Assembly (NCBI GenBank): GCA_028818795.1 | Contig: JAPPND010000170.1 | Location: forward strand, 1-44,516 | DNA length: 44,516 nt | Direction of reading: 5' to 3' | Source: Gammaproteobacteria bacterium | GTDB lineage: Bacteria; Pseudomonadota; Gammaproteobacteria; Pseudomonadales; Azotimanducaceae | Shown here: positions 33,595 through 42,181 of the stretch, piece by piece | Numbering within the stretch: the stretch's first letter is position 1 | How the letters are laid out: the number at the start of each line of letters is the position of its first letter | Translations under genes and position numbers: made by a program | Notes under the pieces: model-generated | What the model saw: only the letters and a program-made list of their open reading frames with translations | The model's database searches: none | Told to the model about the DNA's origin: nothing

Positions 33595-34593
33595 AACGCC
33601 ATCGGCCCTCGTGCGCCGCCTGATCCCCAGGCATGACAGGGAGACATCTCTCCCGGTCTCCCGGTCGCGCACGACACTTCGCGCCACGATCCGATACTCC
33701 GCCATGCGGGGCTGCTTGCCCCGGAGCGTGGTGTCCCGCGCGGTGGCAGCCTCCCGGCCGTTGGTGGTAGGGCCCTGTCCGCGCGCTACTGCGGACATGC
33801 CGAACGGTGCCTTGCGATGCGTCGACCGCCATGCTGCGCTGCGCAGCAGGGCACGTGCACCCGAGGTGCTCTCACACATCGGCGTCAGCCGACCATATCG
33901 CACATGGCGACGTTGTGATTGCGCGGCACCATAGCACGGCTTCACCACGCGGCGCCGGCATCACGGAAATGCTTAGCAGATCCAGGCCGCCACTGGCCTG
34001 GAGGCCGATTTGGCGCCCCATCACTACCGGATTGTGCGCACTTACCTGATACACCACTGCGCGCATGCGACACTCTGAGACGACCGGCTCGTAGTGGCGA
34101 GGCCCCTACTAGCTTTGTGGCCCGGTACCTGACCTGTTTTGCGCGCCAACGCATCGCCGGGGATTAACACAAGACCCGGCGCTAGTCGGGATCTTTCGCG
34201 GGTCTCTCAAACCAAACAACGAAGGCTCACCATGCCATTTGTCCGCAGCATCAACGCCGGGCATGTACGTCGAAGTTCTTGACGACCGGCCCTACGGCCA
34301 AGGTCCCAATCGTTCTCAATCCGGCCCCTGTAGTTCGGATCGAAGAAGCGGCAGAGATGAAAATGCTCCTTTAACGAAGTTCACTGGCGCGATCTTCGCC
34401 CGCGATGCGTGCGCTTGGTGGTCTTAGGGTTACCAATCCGTTAGTCACGGGCGCCGCCGTGGCGCAATTTCTCTTGGCACGCTGTGCCAGTGCGTTCCGA
34501 ATCCCCAGGGTTGCCCGCCGCCAACGCCGCCCCACTGGGGCCTCCATCGTCGAAGACCCTACCTACGCTAGGACGCCCCAACCCCAAACGGTG
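33595..34593. other. 1-kb stretch with no convincing gene
   Basis: Short open frames occur on both strands (for example 33526-33948 minus, whose last part reads MAEYRIVARSVVRDRETGRD). A ribosome-site-like sequence stands before an ATG at 34232 whose frame (MPFVRSINAG) closes after 16 codons, while a neighbouring frame continues as MYVEVLDDRPYGQ to 34427. This looks like a broken short gene, but I recognise no family. There is no clear transposase, tRNA or terminator. Confidence 0.45.
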
Positions 34594-36660
34594 CTAGTCG
34601 CCAGCGAGGGCGGCGACTGGGTCGAGTCGGGACGCCCGGCGCGCGGGGACCATGCCCGCGACGAGACCCGTGGCCATGGCGCAGAAGAGGGCGACGGGCA
34701 CGAACCAGCCGGCGAAGGCCACTGGAACTTTCATCAGGCCGGTCGGCGTTGCCATCTCGGCGACCGCAGCACCGGTCCAGTAGCCCAGCAGGAGCCCGAT
34801 CACCCCCCCGGCCAACGCCGCCAAGGCCGCTTCGGCCAGGAACTGCACGGCGATGTCCCGGCGGCGCGCCCCCACGGCCATGCGGACGCCGATCTCCCGC
34901 CGCCTCGTGCCCACCGAGACGAGCATGGTGGCCATCATCCCTAAGAGGCCCGCCGCCAGCGCGACCGCCGCGATGCCGGCCTGAACGCCTGGATGCAGGC
35001 GCCACAACCTGTCGTATGCCTCGACCCTGTCGACGTCAATCGCGACGTTGAAACCCTCCCGGCCGTGCCGCCGGATCAGCAAGTCGCGGATCGCCGCCGC
35101 TGTCTCTCGGACGGCGGCCGCATCGGCGACCCGGGCTTCGATGGTCAATGGACCGAAGACGACGGATGTGAAGGTCGTGTCACCGATGACGAGGGTCTCC
35201 GGTTCGCCGCCGTGCGGCGCCAGGAGTTCCAGGCCGGTATGGAAGGGAACGAAGGCGACATCGCCGAACATCGCCAGCATGGGCTCCACCATGTCCGCCG
35301 ACAATTCGGAATGCGCGGGCAACGGCGATTGGTCAAGAACGCCCTTCACGAGGAACGGAATCCCGGCGATCTGCACATGCTCGCCGATGGGGTCGACCCC
35401 CGTCTCGAACAGCGCCTCGGCCACCGTAGGGCCGAGCACCACGACCTGCTCGCGGAGCTCCGAGTCTTCCGCCGCGAGGTAGGCCCCGTTGGCCAACGGC
35501 CAGTCCTGCTGGTCGATGCCGACCGGTTCCGCCCTCGTTGTCGCATGCACTTCCGTGTCTTCCGAGACGGCACCCCGCTGCAAGACCAGCGGACCTTTGG
35601 TCGAAAGGAAGACCCGCCGCACGTTCCTGACTTCCGACCTGATCGCCTCGGCATCCTCGGGCGCAAGTTGAACCGCAGCGGCCTTCAACCTCCCCAGCGC
35701 ATTCACCGTGATCTTGGTGGCATCGACCATCTCCAGGGTCTTGCGCTCGATCCCCTCCGCCAGACTCAGCAGCGCGACCACCGACGCAACGCCGACGGCA
35801 ACGCTGAGTACCGACAAGGTCGGGCGCAGCGGACTCGCGACGAGGGACGACAGTGCGTCGCCAATAGAGGCCATCGCCGCAGGGCGCCCGACTTGTCCTT
35901 CCGAACCGGCAGGTGCCCCTCCCGGTGGGGGAGTATGCGGCTTCTCGGCGTCATGCAGGGAATCCGCCGCCACGCGCCCGTCCCGAAGCTCGATTCGGCG
36001 ATCGGCTGCGGCCGCGACCGCCGGGTCGTGGGAGACCATCACCACGGCATGGCCCCGCGCCGCGAGGCCCTTGAGCAGCGACAGCGCTTCCTCGCCTTGG
36101 CCGGAATCCAGCGCACCCGTGGGTTCGTCCGCAAGGATCACCCGAGGGCCGTTCATCAGCGCCCGGGCGATCGACACCCTTTGGCGCTCGCCCCCCGACA
36201 ACTCCGCGGGACGATGATCCAGCCGCCCGCCCAAGCCCAGCGACTCCAGCAACTTCGCCGCTCGCTGCGCTTTCCGGTCTGAACCCAAACCGGCGTAGCG
36301 CGCCGGCAGCTCGACGTTCTGGCGAGCGGTCGCCGACTCCAGCAGGTTGAAAGCCTGGAACACGAAGCCGAACTCGTCGCGCCTGAGGCCCGCGAGTTCG
36401 TCCCCTTCCAGAGCCGTGACATCCCTTCCGGCGAAGCGGTACGCGCCCCCGGTCGGGCGGTCCAGGCAGCCGAGGATGTTCAGCAGCGTGGACTTGCCGG
36501 ACCCTGACGGGCCGGTGATGCAGACGAACTCGCCGGCGTCGACGACCAGCGAGACGTCCGCAAGGGCCTGCGTGCGGACCGCGCCCTCCTCGTCGAACAC
36601 GCGGTCGACACCACGCAACTCGATCAACGGGGGACGTGTCCGATGCTGGTCGTTTCTCAT
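34594..36660 (-). CDS. MacB-type ABC exporter, intact (ATPase + permease)
   Basis: A 688-residue fusion. The ABC ATPase (residues ~10-235) has Walker [13 protein letters not shown], a Q-loop at FVFQAFNLLE, signature LSGGERQRVSIARAL, Walker B VILADEPTGALD and switch VMVSHD. Then come a Pro-rich linker, the first membrane helix (LSVLSVAVGVASVVALLSL), a ~220-residue periplasmic core domain (VVVLGPTVAEALFETGVDPIGEHV, FLVKGVL) and three C-terminal helices ending [15 protein letters not shown]. MacB proteins work by mechanotransmission with a MacA adaptor and TolC-like channel to expel peptides, lipoproteins or macrolides from the periplasm. No adaptor is adjacent, but one ends at the right edge of the window. 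All motifs are intact, unlike the other MacB copies here. Confidence 0.92.
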   Translation of the reverse strand: MRNDQHRTRPPLIELRGVDRVFDEEGAVRTQALADVSLVVDAGEFVCITGPSGSGKSTLLNILGCLDRPTGGAYRFAGRDVTALEGDELAGLRRDEFGFVFQAFNLLESATARQNVELPARYAGLGSDRKAQRAAKLLESLGLGGRLDHRPAELSGGERQRVSIARALMNGPRVILADEPTGALDSGQGEEALSLLKGLAARGHAVVMVSHDPAVAAAADRRIELRDGRVAADSLHDAEKPHTPPPGGAPAGSEGQVGRPAAMASIGDALSSLVASPLRPTLSVLSVAVGVASVVALLSLAEGIERKTLEMVDATKITVNALGRLKAAAVQLAPEDAEAIRSEVRNVRRVFLSTKGPLVLQRGAVSEDTEVHATTRAEPVGIDQQDWPLANGAYLAAEDSELREQVVVLGPTVAEALFETGVDPIGEHVQIAGIPFLVKGVLDQSPLPAHSELSADMVEPMLAMFGDVAFVPFHTGLELLAPHGGEPETLVIGDTTFTSVVFGPLTIEARVADAAAVRETAAAIRDLLIRRHGREGFNVAIDVDRVEAYDRLWRLHPGVQAGIAAVALAAGLLGMMATMLVSVGTRRREIGVRMAVGARRRDIAVQFLAEAALAALAGGVIGLLLGYWTGAAVAEMATPTGLMKVPVAFAGWFVPVALFCAMATGLVAGMVPARRASRLDPVAALAGD

Positions 36661-36968
36661 TGGGGCCGGCTCCTAATCGGGGAAGGCAATGCTCCTGCGG
36701 TCAGCAAGGCCGCAGCATGACGACAGCGTCAAGTTATGCTGAGGATCGCGACACCTCGCACCGAAAACGCAGGCGCTTGATCGACGAATCGGGGTTTTGG
36801 CGACAGCGCTGATCCAGCGCAGCCGGGCGGTCTGATTATGGGTCTGTCGGGTAGAATGGGTCGAGGCATCCGCAACATATTGATTCACGCAAAACGCGAC
36901 GCCTCAGTCGCGGTGCTTGTTCAGACTCATCCGGGTATCGTGCTTAGTTGTCAACCCGTTCGGCGTAA
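36661..36968. other. intergenic, no gene seen
   Basis: About 300 bases between the intact MacB start and the terminator of the small peptide gene. No open frame with recognisable content. It presumably contains the MacB promoter; no clear -35/-10 pair stands out. Confidence 0.45.
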
Positions 36969-36998
36969 GATGCGGGATCGAGGGCTCGATCCCGCATC
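36969..36998 (-). terminator. hairpin after the small peptide gene
   Basis: A perfect 14-bp inverted repeat, GATGCGGGATCGAG (36969-36982) / CTCGATCCCGCATC (36985-36998), with a 2-base centre. It begins about 20 bases after the TAG of the minus-strand peptide gene. There is no long T-run, so it may be a 3' stability hairpin as well as a terminator. Confidence 0.75.
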
Positions 36999-37017
36999 CA
37001 GGCTCCACGAGCCGGCC

Positions 37018-37254
37018 CTAGGACGCCACCCAGCAAGTCGAGCTGCCAGGGTACTTGAAGCTGTGGATGATGCCGTCGTCGTGCAGGGATTCGACACCAG
37101 CGAAGCTACCGACAGTGCCGTAGTAGTCAGCGCAGGCATTGTCCTCGTACACCTTGAATCCGCCGCCTTAGGCCGTGGCGAACTGGGCCTGGCCGAGGGC
37201 GAAGAAGACGGCGGCCACGGCAGCCGCGTTGCGTAAAAGGATCATCGGTTTCAT
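37018..37254 (-). pseudogene. small exported Cys peptide, copy 1 (in-frame TAA)
   Basis: The ATG at 37254 has GAGGAG eight bases upstream. Codons 1-28 give a signal peptide (MKPMILLRNAAAVAAVFFAL ... FATA), followed directly by TAA (37168-37170). The same frame continues for 49 codons: GGGFKVYEDNACADYYGTVG, then AGVESLHDDGIIHSF and a second Cys in SSTCWVAS, to TAG at 37018. A strong hairpin follows. The part after the TAA is homologous to copy 2 (42182-42418): FxVY, four residues then Cys, Tyr, AGV, Leu, G-I/V-I, and a second Cys 33-35 residues after the first. So this is either a gene with one nonsense change or a recoded one. It lies between intact MacB and a solo MacB-periplasmic-domain gene. 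Predicted mature product about 5-6 kDa, periplasmic or secreted; function unknown. Confidence 0.7.
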
Positions 37255-37489
37255 TGGTTGATTCTCCTCAAAATCCGAACCAAGATGCCCGCAACCTAGC
37301 ACCGGACCTGGTTGCCGCCAACCGCCGGTCGATGATTGTGGTGCATGATGCCTATTCGCAAAACGCACCTGATTCACTCTCACCTGGGACACTTTGAGGG
37401 CGGGAAGCCGCTACAATGGAGATTTGTGTGACTTGAGCTGGAAGATGCCGTCAAACCAAGACGCGTTTCTCGTGCGTTCCCCGTTTCGA

Positions 37490-38284
37490 ATGTCGTCCGG
37501 CCCGCGACAAGAACACGATGGTTTCTGGCGCGAACGTCGGCGGTGCGCTGTCCGGAATCGGCCACACCGTCCCTCGCCGAATCGACTGCTCCCAACCACG
37601 GTGGCCGCATGCGCCGCTCTCGGCATGTTCACGGCGTCCGCCGCTACCAACGACCCGGACTCCCGGGAGATACTGGTCATGGGTGCTGCCGGCTTCAGCC
37701 ACGAAGACATTCGGGATGTCGAACGTGTGCGCAGTGTGCGCCGCGCGACGGCAACCTATCGGGAACGCATGACGATCCGCCACGGCGGGGCGGACCTCGA
37801 AGCCTCGGTCATCGCCCAGGAGGGCGAACCGACGGCGGCGTTGTCCGCCAACGCGGCATGGCCGCTCGAAACCGGCAGGTTCATCACCGAAGCCGACGGC
37901 GTCGATGCGAAACGCGTCGCAGTGATCGGCGGCCCGGTTCGCGATCGGCTGTTCGGTACGGAGGCAACCGCGATCGGCAAGGACATCCTCATCGGCGACG
38001 AATCGTTCACGGTGAAGGGCGTGCTCGGCCCCCATCCGCCTTTCGTGGACGCCGACCTTCCCGACGACGCGTACATCCGATCGGCAATCCGCGTGTACGT
38101 TCCGCTTCGAACGGGCGTCGAGAGTCTTTTTAGAGAAACGCGGCCAACACTCCTTCGAGTGTTCGTCAAGGACTCCGAACTCATCGGCCAGACCATCGCG
38201 GAAATTCGCGAACTGCTCGTCGGACGGCACGGGCAGGCCATCCACCTCGAGCCGGCATCGCCACGCGGGTCTCCCGGTCCCTAG
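37490..38284 (+). CDS. exported solo MacB periplasmic-domain protein, copy 1
   Basis: A protein of about 264 residues with a hydrophobic export segment (LLPTTVAACAALGMFTASAA) followed only by the MacB periplasmic core: EILVMGAAGFSHEDIRDVERV, ALSANAAWPLETGRFITEAD, VAVIGGPVRDRLFGTEATAIG and FTVKGVLGPHPPFVDADLP. It has no ATPase and no C-terminal permease helices. It is closely similar to the second solo copy at 41299-42162. The start is uncertain: the frame opens at a TTG at 37394, with ATGs at 37445 and 37490. A soluble periplasmic-domain protein could act as a MacB regulator, decoy or peptide chaperone; this is inference. It is divergent from peptide copy 1. Confidence 0.75.
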   Translation: MSSGPRQEHDGFWRERRRCAVRNRPHRPSPNRLLPTTVAACAALGMFTASAATNDPDSREILVMGAAGFSHEDIRDVERVRSVRRATATYRERMTIRHGGADLEASVIAQEGEPTAALSANAAWPLETGRFITEADGVDAKRVAVIGGPVRDRLFGTEATAIGKDILIGDESFTVKGVLGPHPPFVDADLPDDAYIRSAIRVYVPLRTGVESLFRETRPTLLRVFVKDSELIGQTIAEIRELLVGRHGQAIHLEPASPRGSPGP

Positions 38285-38315
38285 CCCGTTAGGTTTCCGC
38301 ACGGGAAGCCGTTCG

Positions 38316-38690
38316 TCATCGCGCCAACGCCGCGACCGGGTCGAGCCCCGCCGCCCGGCGGGCCGAGCCGATCAGGTTGTAGGACTGGAACACGAACCCG
38401 AACGACTCCCGGCGCAGCGCGGCCAGCTCGTCTGCGCGCAACCGGCCGACGTCCCCGCCTCGGAACCGGTACGTCCCGGCGGTCGACCGGTCCAGGCAGC
38501 CGAGGATATTCATGAGCGTCGACTTGCCGGACCCGGAGGGACCCATGACGGCGACGAATTCGCCAGGTTCGATGCGGAGCGTCACGTCGGACAGCGCCCT
38601 AGTCGTGACACCCCGGCCCCGTGGACCCGCGCGGCGGTACAGGCGGCCTACGCCGGCGAGTTCGATCAGCGGCGGTTCGGGACGGGCCAC
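38316..38690 (-). pseudogene. MacB deletion remnant (ATPase start joined to permease end)
   Basis: Begins [17 protein letters not shown] and has Walker [19 protein letters not shown] and the Q-loop region [16 protein letters not shown], then jumps directly to [15 protein letters not shown], the extreme C-terminus of a MacB permease. The ABC signature, Walker B, periplasmic domain and all membrane helices are missing, about 500 residues in one in-frame deletion. The product of ~124 residues could be made but cannot hydrolyse ATP in the usual way. It follows an outer-membrane-factor remnant, as the MacB remnant at 42563 follows an intact factor. Confidence 0.8.
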
Positions 38691-38709
38691 GTCGAAGAAC
38701 CGGTAGGTG

Positions 38710-38846
38710 CTAGCCGCCGCCGACTGCGGCGAGAAACGCGACTTTGTTGTCGAGAACCGCGTTGCGCCCGACCAAAAGCGCGTCCTGGGCACCGAGCAGC
38801 GCACCCGACCGAGCAGGACCGTGCCCGCCAACGCCACCTCCACGAG
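38710..38846 (-). pseudogene. outer-membrane-factor (NodT-type) remnant
   Basis: Reads [12 protein letters not shown] in one frame, then [31 protein letters not shown]-stop in another. These match two separate pieces of the intact factor at 42826-44202 (DVEVALADIDLLG, and [27 protein letters not shown]) with the ~30 residues between them deleted. It is a decayed 3' end of a second copy of that gene. Confidence 0.75.
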
Positions 38847-38859
38847 TGTTGGGCGACCG

Positions 38860-39297
38860 AGTTCTGCCGCAAAAACGACTCGAACACACGGGTGACCGCT
38901 ACCGTGTGGGCGGCGTCGCTGGCGTAGTCCGTCAGGCCGAAGCGCGCTGCCAAGTCGATGAGCACGGGTTTGTCCGGCTTGCGCGCCGCGATTGCCCCGT
39001 GTGTCGTACCCGGTGAACACACGCGCGCACTCGGGGCGACACCGGAACCGCCGCCGACGACCAGCGCGGGCTCCCCCTCCTCGTCTTTGCCCCTTTTGTC
39101 ATACCTATTCTCCCCCCGCGCCAAGACAATCGCGATTTCGGCGTTGGCCACTATAGTATGGGCGAGGGTTATGCCCCTTTGGTGTGCGCCGTACGGTTTT
39201 GGAGGTTTGATCCCGGGCCGGGTCGCGGGCGCACTCACGGAACAACGGGTCGCTGGGACGGGCGTGCCCCCCGTTTTCCAGGCAGCTAAGTCCGACT
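38860..39297. other. stretch with no firm gene
   Basis: The minus strand has GGAG before an ATG near 39099, but that frame gives an Arg/Ser-rich 55-residue product, while another frame reads [37 protein letters not shown], which looks coding but has no start or known family. This may be another gene fragment. A GGGACGGGCGTGCC run near 39255 resembles dispersed palindromic repeats. Confidence 0.35.
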
Positions 39298-41267
39298 TCA
39301 GTCCGCCCCCATCGCGCGAACGGGGTCCATCCCGGCCGCCCGGATCGCCGGCACGACCGCCGCTGTGACGCCGACCAACACCGCTACCCCAGAAACTACG
39401 GGCAAGAACCAGGGGGCGAATGCACGTCGAACAACTTCCCAACCGCAGGACCCGCCACCCACGCCATCGCCATGCCGCCCATAGCACCGACGATTCCGAC
39501 GACCGCAGCCTCGATGAGGAACTGCCCGATGATGTCGCGGCGCCGGGCACCCACGGCGGCGCGCAGGCCGATCTCTGACGAGCGCGCCCCGATCGCCGCC
39601 AGCATGCTCGCCATCACGCCGAGGCCGGATACGATCAACGCGACCGCGCCGATCCCGCCGAGCACTAGGTATTCTTGTCGCTGCAGGTTCCGGCTTAAGC
39701 CGAGCATCTGGGCATGGACTAGGAGGCTGACGCCATCTTGCCCATGGCGCCGGAAGAGCAGATCCCGAATGTCACGCGCGGCGGCCTCGGCGTGTGATGC
39801 GTCGTCCACGTATGCATCGATCGATACCCGGGCATCCTGGGGAAACAACACATCGGCAGCGGCCCGGAAAGGCACCCACGCCGACCGTACTTCTCGCACT
39901 GGGGAGGAGGCGTAGGCTGGCCCATGTCGGATGGGAGGCGGTGCCAGCACCGCCTTGACCTGAAACGGCACGCCTCCCACGAGCGCGGTCTCGCCGATGG
40001 GATCCCGTGACGCCTTCGAGAATGAGATTGACCGGCGCGAGCGCCTCCCACGAGCGCGGTCTCGCCGATGGGATCCCTGTCCGGTGCGAACAACCCCTGG
40101 CGGAGTTTGGGGCCGATCACGATCACGGGATCGCCTCGATCCTGGTCGCGTTGCGACAGCAGGATGCCGCGTTCAACGGGATACGGTTCGTACATGAACT
40201 CCGGAACTTCGACACCTCGTTCCGCGCTCACCTCGGCATCAACCCGGCGATCCTGGTACTGGATGTCGTAACTACCGAACAGCGCTGGGACGGTCGCGCG
40301 GATGTGCGGAACCTCGTGGCTGATCGCGTCGGCGTCCCTCGAAGTCAATACAACCGACAGGCCGGATATGCTGATGCGGTCCGCGCCCAGGCGGCCGATG
40401 AACTGCCTGGTGGCTTCGTAAGCGCCTTCCGCCACCCCGAGCACCGACGTCATGCATCCTACACCGAGGCCAACGCTCAGCACGCTGAGGGTCGAACACA
40501 GTGGCGTGGTGAGCAGGCTGCCAACCGCCGCACGGGCGGCCCGCGCAAGGCCGTCCACAATTTCACCGCGCCGAGTCGTTCGGCGCGCTGTTGGATTCGC
40601 GACTGCTCGGTACCGGCCGCTCCAGTATCGGACTTGATGCGTCCGTTGCGCATCTCGACGCGTCGCGTCGTGGGAGGCGATCAGGACTGCGTGACCTCGC
40701 TGGGCCAGGTCCGCGAACAACTTGAGCAGGACCGCCTGCTGGTTCGTGTCTAGTGCGCCTGTAGGCTCGTCGGCGAGTACTACGCGGGGCTCGTTCATCA
40801 GCGCCCGCGCCAAGGCAATGCGCTGCCGTTCGCCGCCGGACAGTTCGGTGGGCTTGTGCTCCCGCCGCGCCGCCAAGCCAAGGGAACGGAGCAGGTTGTC
40901 GGCGCGTTGCCGGCGATGCACCGCATCCATAGCTGTGTAGGTCGCCGGCAACGCAACGTTCTCCCGGGCGCTGCGCCGCTCCAGCAGGTTACCGGCCTGA
41001 GATACTAGGCCGATTTCCTCGCGGCGGATTGCTGCGCGCCGGTCGTTGTCGAGACCGGCCACGTCGACTCCAGCAAACCGGTACCTGCCGGCGGTCGGTC
41101 GATCAAGACAGCCGAGAATGTTGATCAACGTCGATTTTCCACAACCCGAGGGGCCGACTAGGCAGACCAACTCGCCGGCACGGACCTGAAGAGACAGGTC
41201 GTCCACGGCGCATATCGGGTCGCCACCGTCGCCCTCGTATAGACGAGTGACCCCTTCGAGATGAATT
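39298..41267 (-). pseudogene. MacB-type ABC exporter, multiply frameshifted
   Basis: The ATPase starts IHLEGVTRLYEGDGGDPICAVDDLSL. The only codon after an upstream TAA is ATT at 41267, or GTG at 41206 inside the domain. Motifs: GPSGCGKSTLINILGCLD, LSGGERQRIALARALMNEP, VVLADEPTGALD, VLIASHD. The frame then slips (RRVEMRNGRIKSD is in the next frame), returns before LLTTPLCSTLSVLSVGLGVG, is broken again by a 71-base insertion at 39971-40077 in the periplasmic domain, and once more near 39420, after which FAPWFLPVVSGVAVLVGV ... AAGMDPVRAMGAD completes the C-terminus. At least four frameshifts, so no full product. It lies 31 bases downstream of solo periplasmic-domain copy 2. Confidence 0.85.
39971..40077. 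repeat. 36-bp direct repeat within the broken MacB
   Basis: Two identical 36-base copies, 39971-40006 and 40042-40077, each beginning CGCCTCCCACGAGCGCGG, separated by 35 unrelated bases. The 71-base period is not a multiple of three, and the MacB frame shifts across it. This looks like an insertion or slippage event that helped kill the gene. Confidence 0.9.
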
Positions 41268-41298
41268 TAGCGGCGGATCGCGCGGCGCGGACACTTAG

Positions 41299-42162
41299 TC
41301 AGCCGCCGGGAATCGTCGAGATCTCCATGCGGACGCTGTTGCCGCAACGGGCCTCGACGCGACTGCGGATCTCCTCGGCCGTCTCTTCTATGCGATTCTG
41401 ATCGTTCACTAGCACCCGCATTTTTGCCAGGCTGCCGCCGAACTGCGACACGGCAGGGCGAGCCGGGCAAAGGCTCCCTGCGACGGCGAGCTCTTGATCA
41501 AGTGGTATCGGCGGACGGCGGTCGCTCGGCGACTCTACTGACATGTCTTTAGTGCGTATTCCCGACGTTTCGCGCCAAGCCCTGCTTTCGAACAGGTCGG
41601 ATGCGGAACTGAACGGGATGTAGATCCGGGTTGCCAGCGCGGTTGCGGCACGCTCGGGATCCGGTAGCTTCACGCCTTCGAACGGTGGATGCGGTCCAAG
41701 CACGCCCTTGACCATGAAGCGATGCCCGCCGATTTCCAAGTCGCGGCCCACCGCCGGGACATTTGCGCCGAACAACGCGTCCCGGACAGGGCCGCCGATT
41801 ACCGCCACTTTGGCAGCGGTCGCATCGTCCGCGGCGGAAATGAACGAGCCGCGCTCCAATGGCCAGCGAGCCCTCGCGGATAGTTCACCCCGCGGATCCA
41901 ATCCGGCCCTTGGCTCTATTGCGATGATCGTAGCCCCATGTTCGGTGTCGCCTCGTCGCACGGGCATGTTTGCCGTGTAGCTCATGACGGTAACGGCCAC
42001 ATTGGTGACGTTCTTCGCGATGTCAGACGCATCCTCTGGAATCAATGCCACACCGCGACCGTGGATCCAGATTCCCCGCTGCGGCTCGTCGGCGACCGGG
42101 GAGTGCCCCGCAGCCGCCGAGAGGAGGAGAGCAATCAAGCCGCTCAATGTGCGTTGGCCCAT
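41299..42162 (-). CDS. exported solo MacB periplasmic-domain protein, copy 2
   Basis: A 287-residue protein with an N-terminal signal (MGQRTLSGLIALLLSAAAGH, cut near SPVADEP), then only the MacB core domain: NVAVTVMSYTANMPVRRGD, ARARWPLERGSFISAAD, VAVIGGPVRDALFGANVPAVG, FMVKGVLGPHPPFEGVKLPD, and a tail NRIEETAEEIRSRVEARCG. There are no membrane helices after the signal. GGPVRD, VKGVLGPHPPF and the spacing are shared with copy 1. Three Cys are present (SLCPARP, EARCGNS and none in the signal), so at most one disulfide is certain. It follows peptide copy 2 on the same strand and precedes the broken MacB, suggesting the original operon order peptide, solo domain, exporter. Confidence 0.82.
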   Translation of the reverse strand: MGQRTLSGLIALLLSAAAGHSPVADEPQRGIWIHGRGVALIPEDASDIAKNVTNVAVTVMSYTANMPVRRGDTEHGATIIAIEPRAGLDPRGELSARARWPLERGSFISAADDATAAKVAVIGGPVRDALFGANVPAVGRDLEIGGHRFMVKGVLGPHPPFEGVKLPDPERAATALATRIYIPFSSASDLFESRAWRETSGIRTKDMSVESPSDRRPPIPLDQELAVAGSLCPARPAVSQFGGSLAKMRVLVNDQNRIEETAEEIRSRVEARCGNSVRMEISTIPGG

Positions 42163-42181
42163 TTGGCGTCCGTTTCCCGAT

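Noticed and set aside
36838-37236. 132-codon plus-strand frame overlapping peptide copy 1
   Set aside because: The minus strand has a ribosome site, signal peptide, paralogue and terminator hairpin; this frame has none.
38666-39550. 294-codon minus-strand frame
   Set aside because: It crosses the broken MacB, an intergenic stretch and the OMF remnant out of frame; the middle piece may be a gene fragment, but the whole is not one gene.
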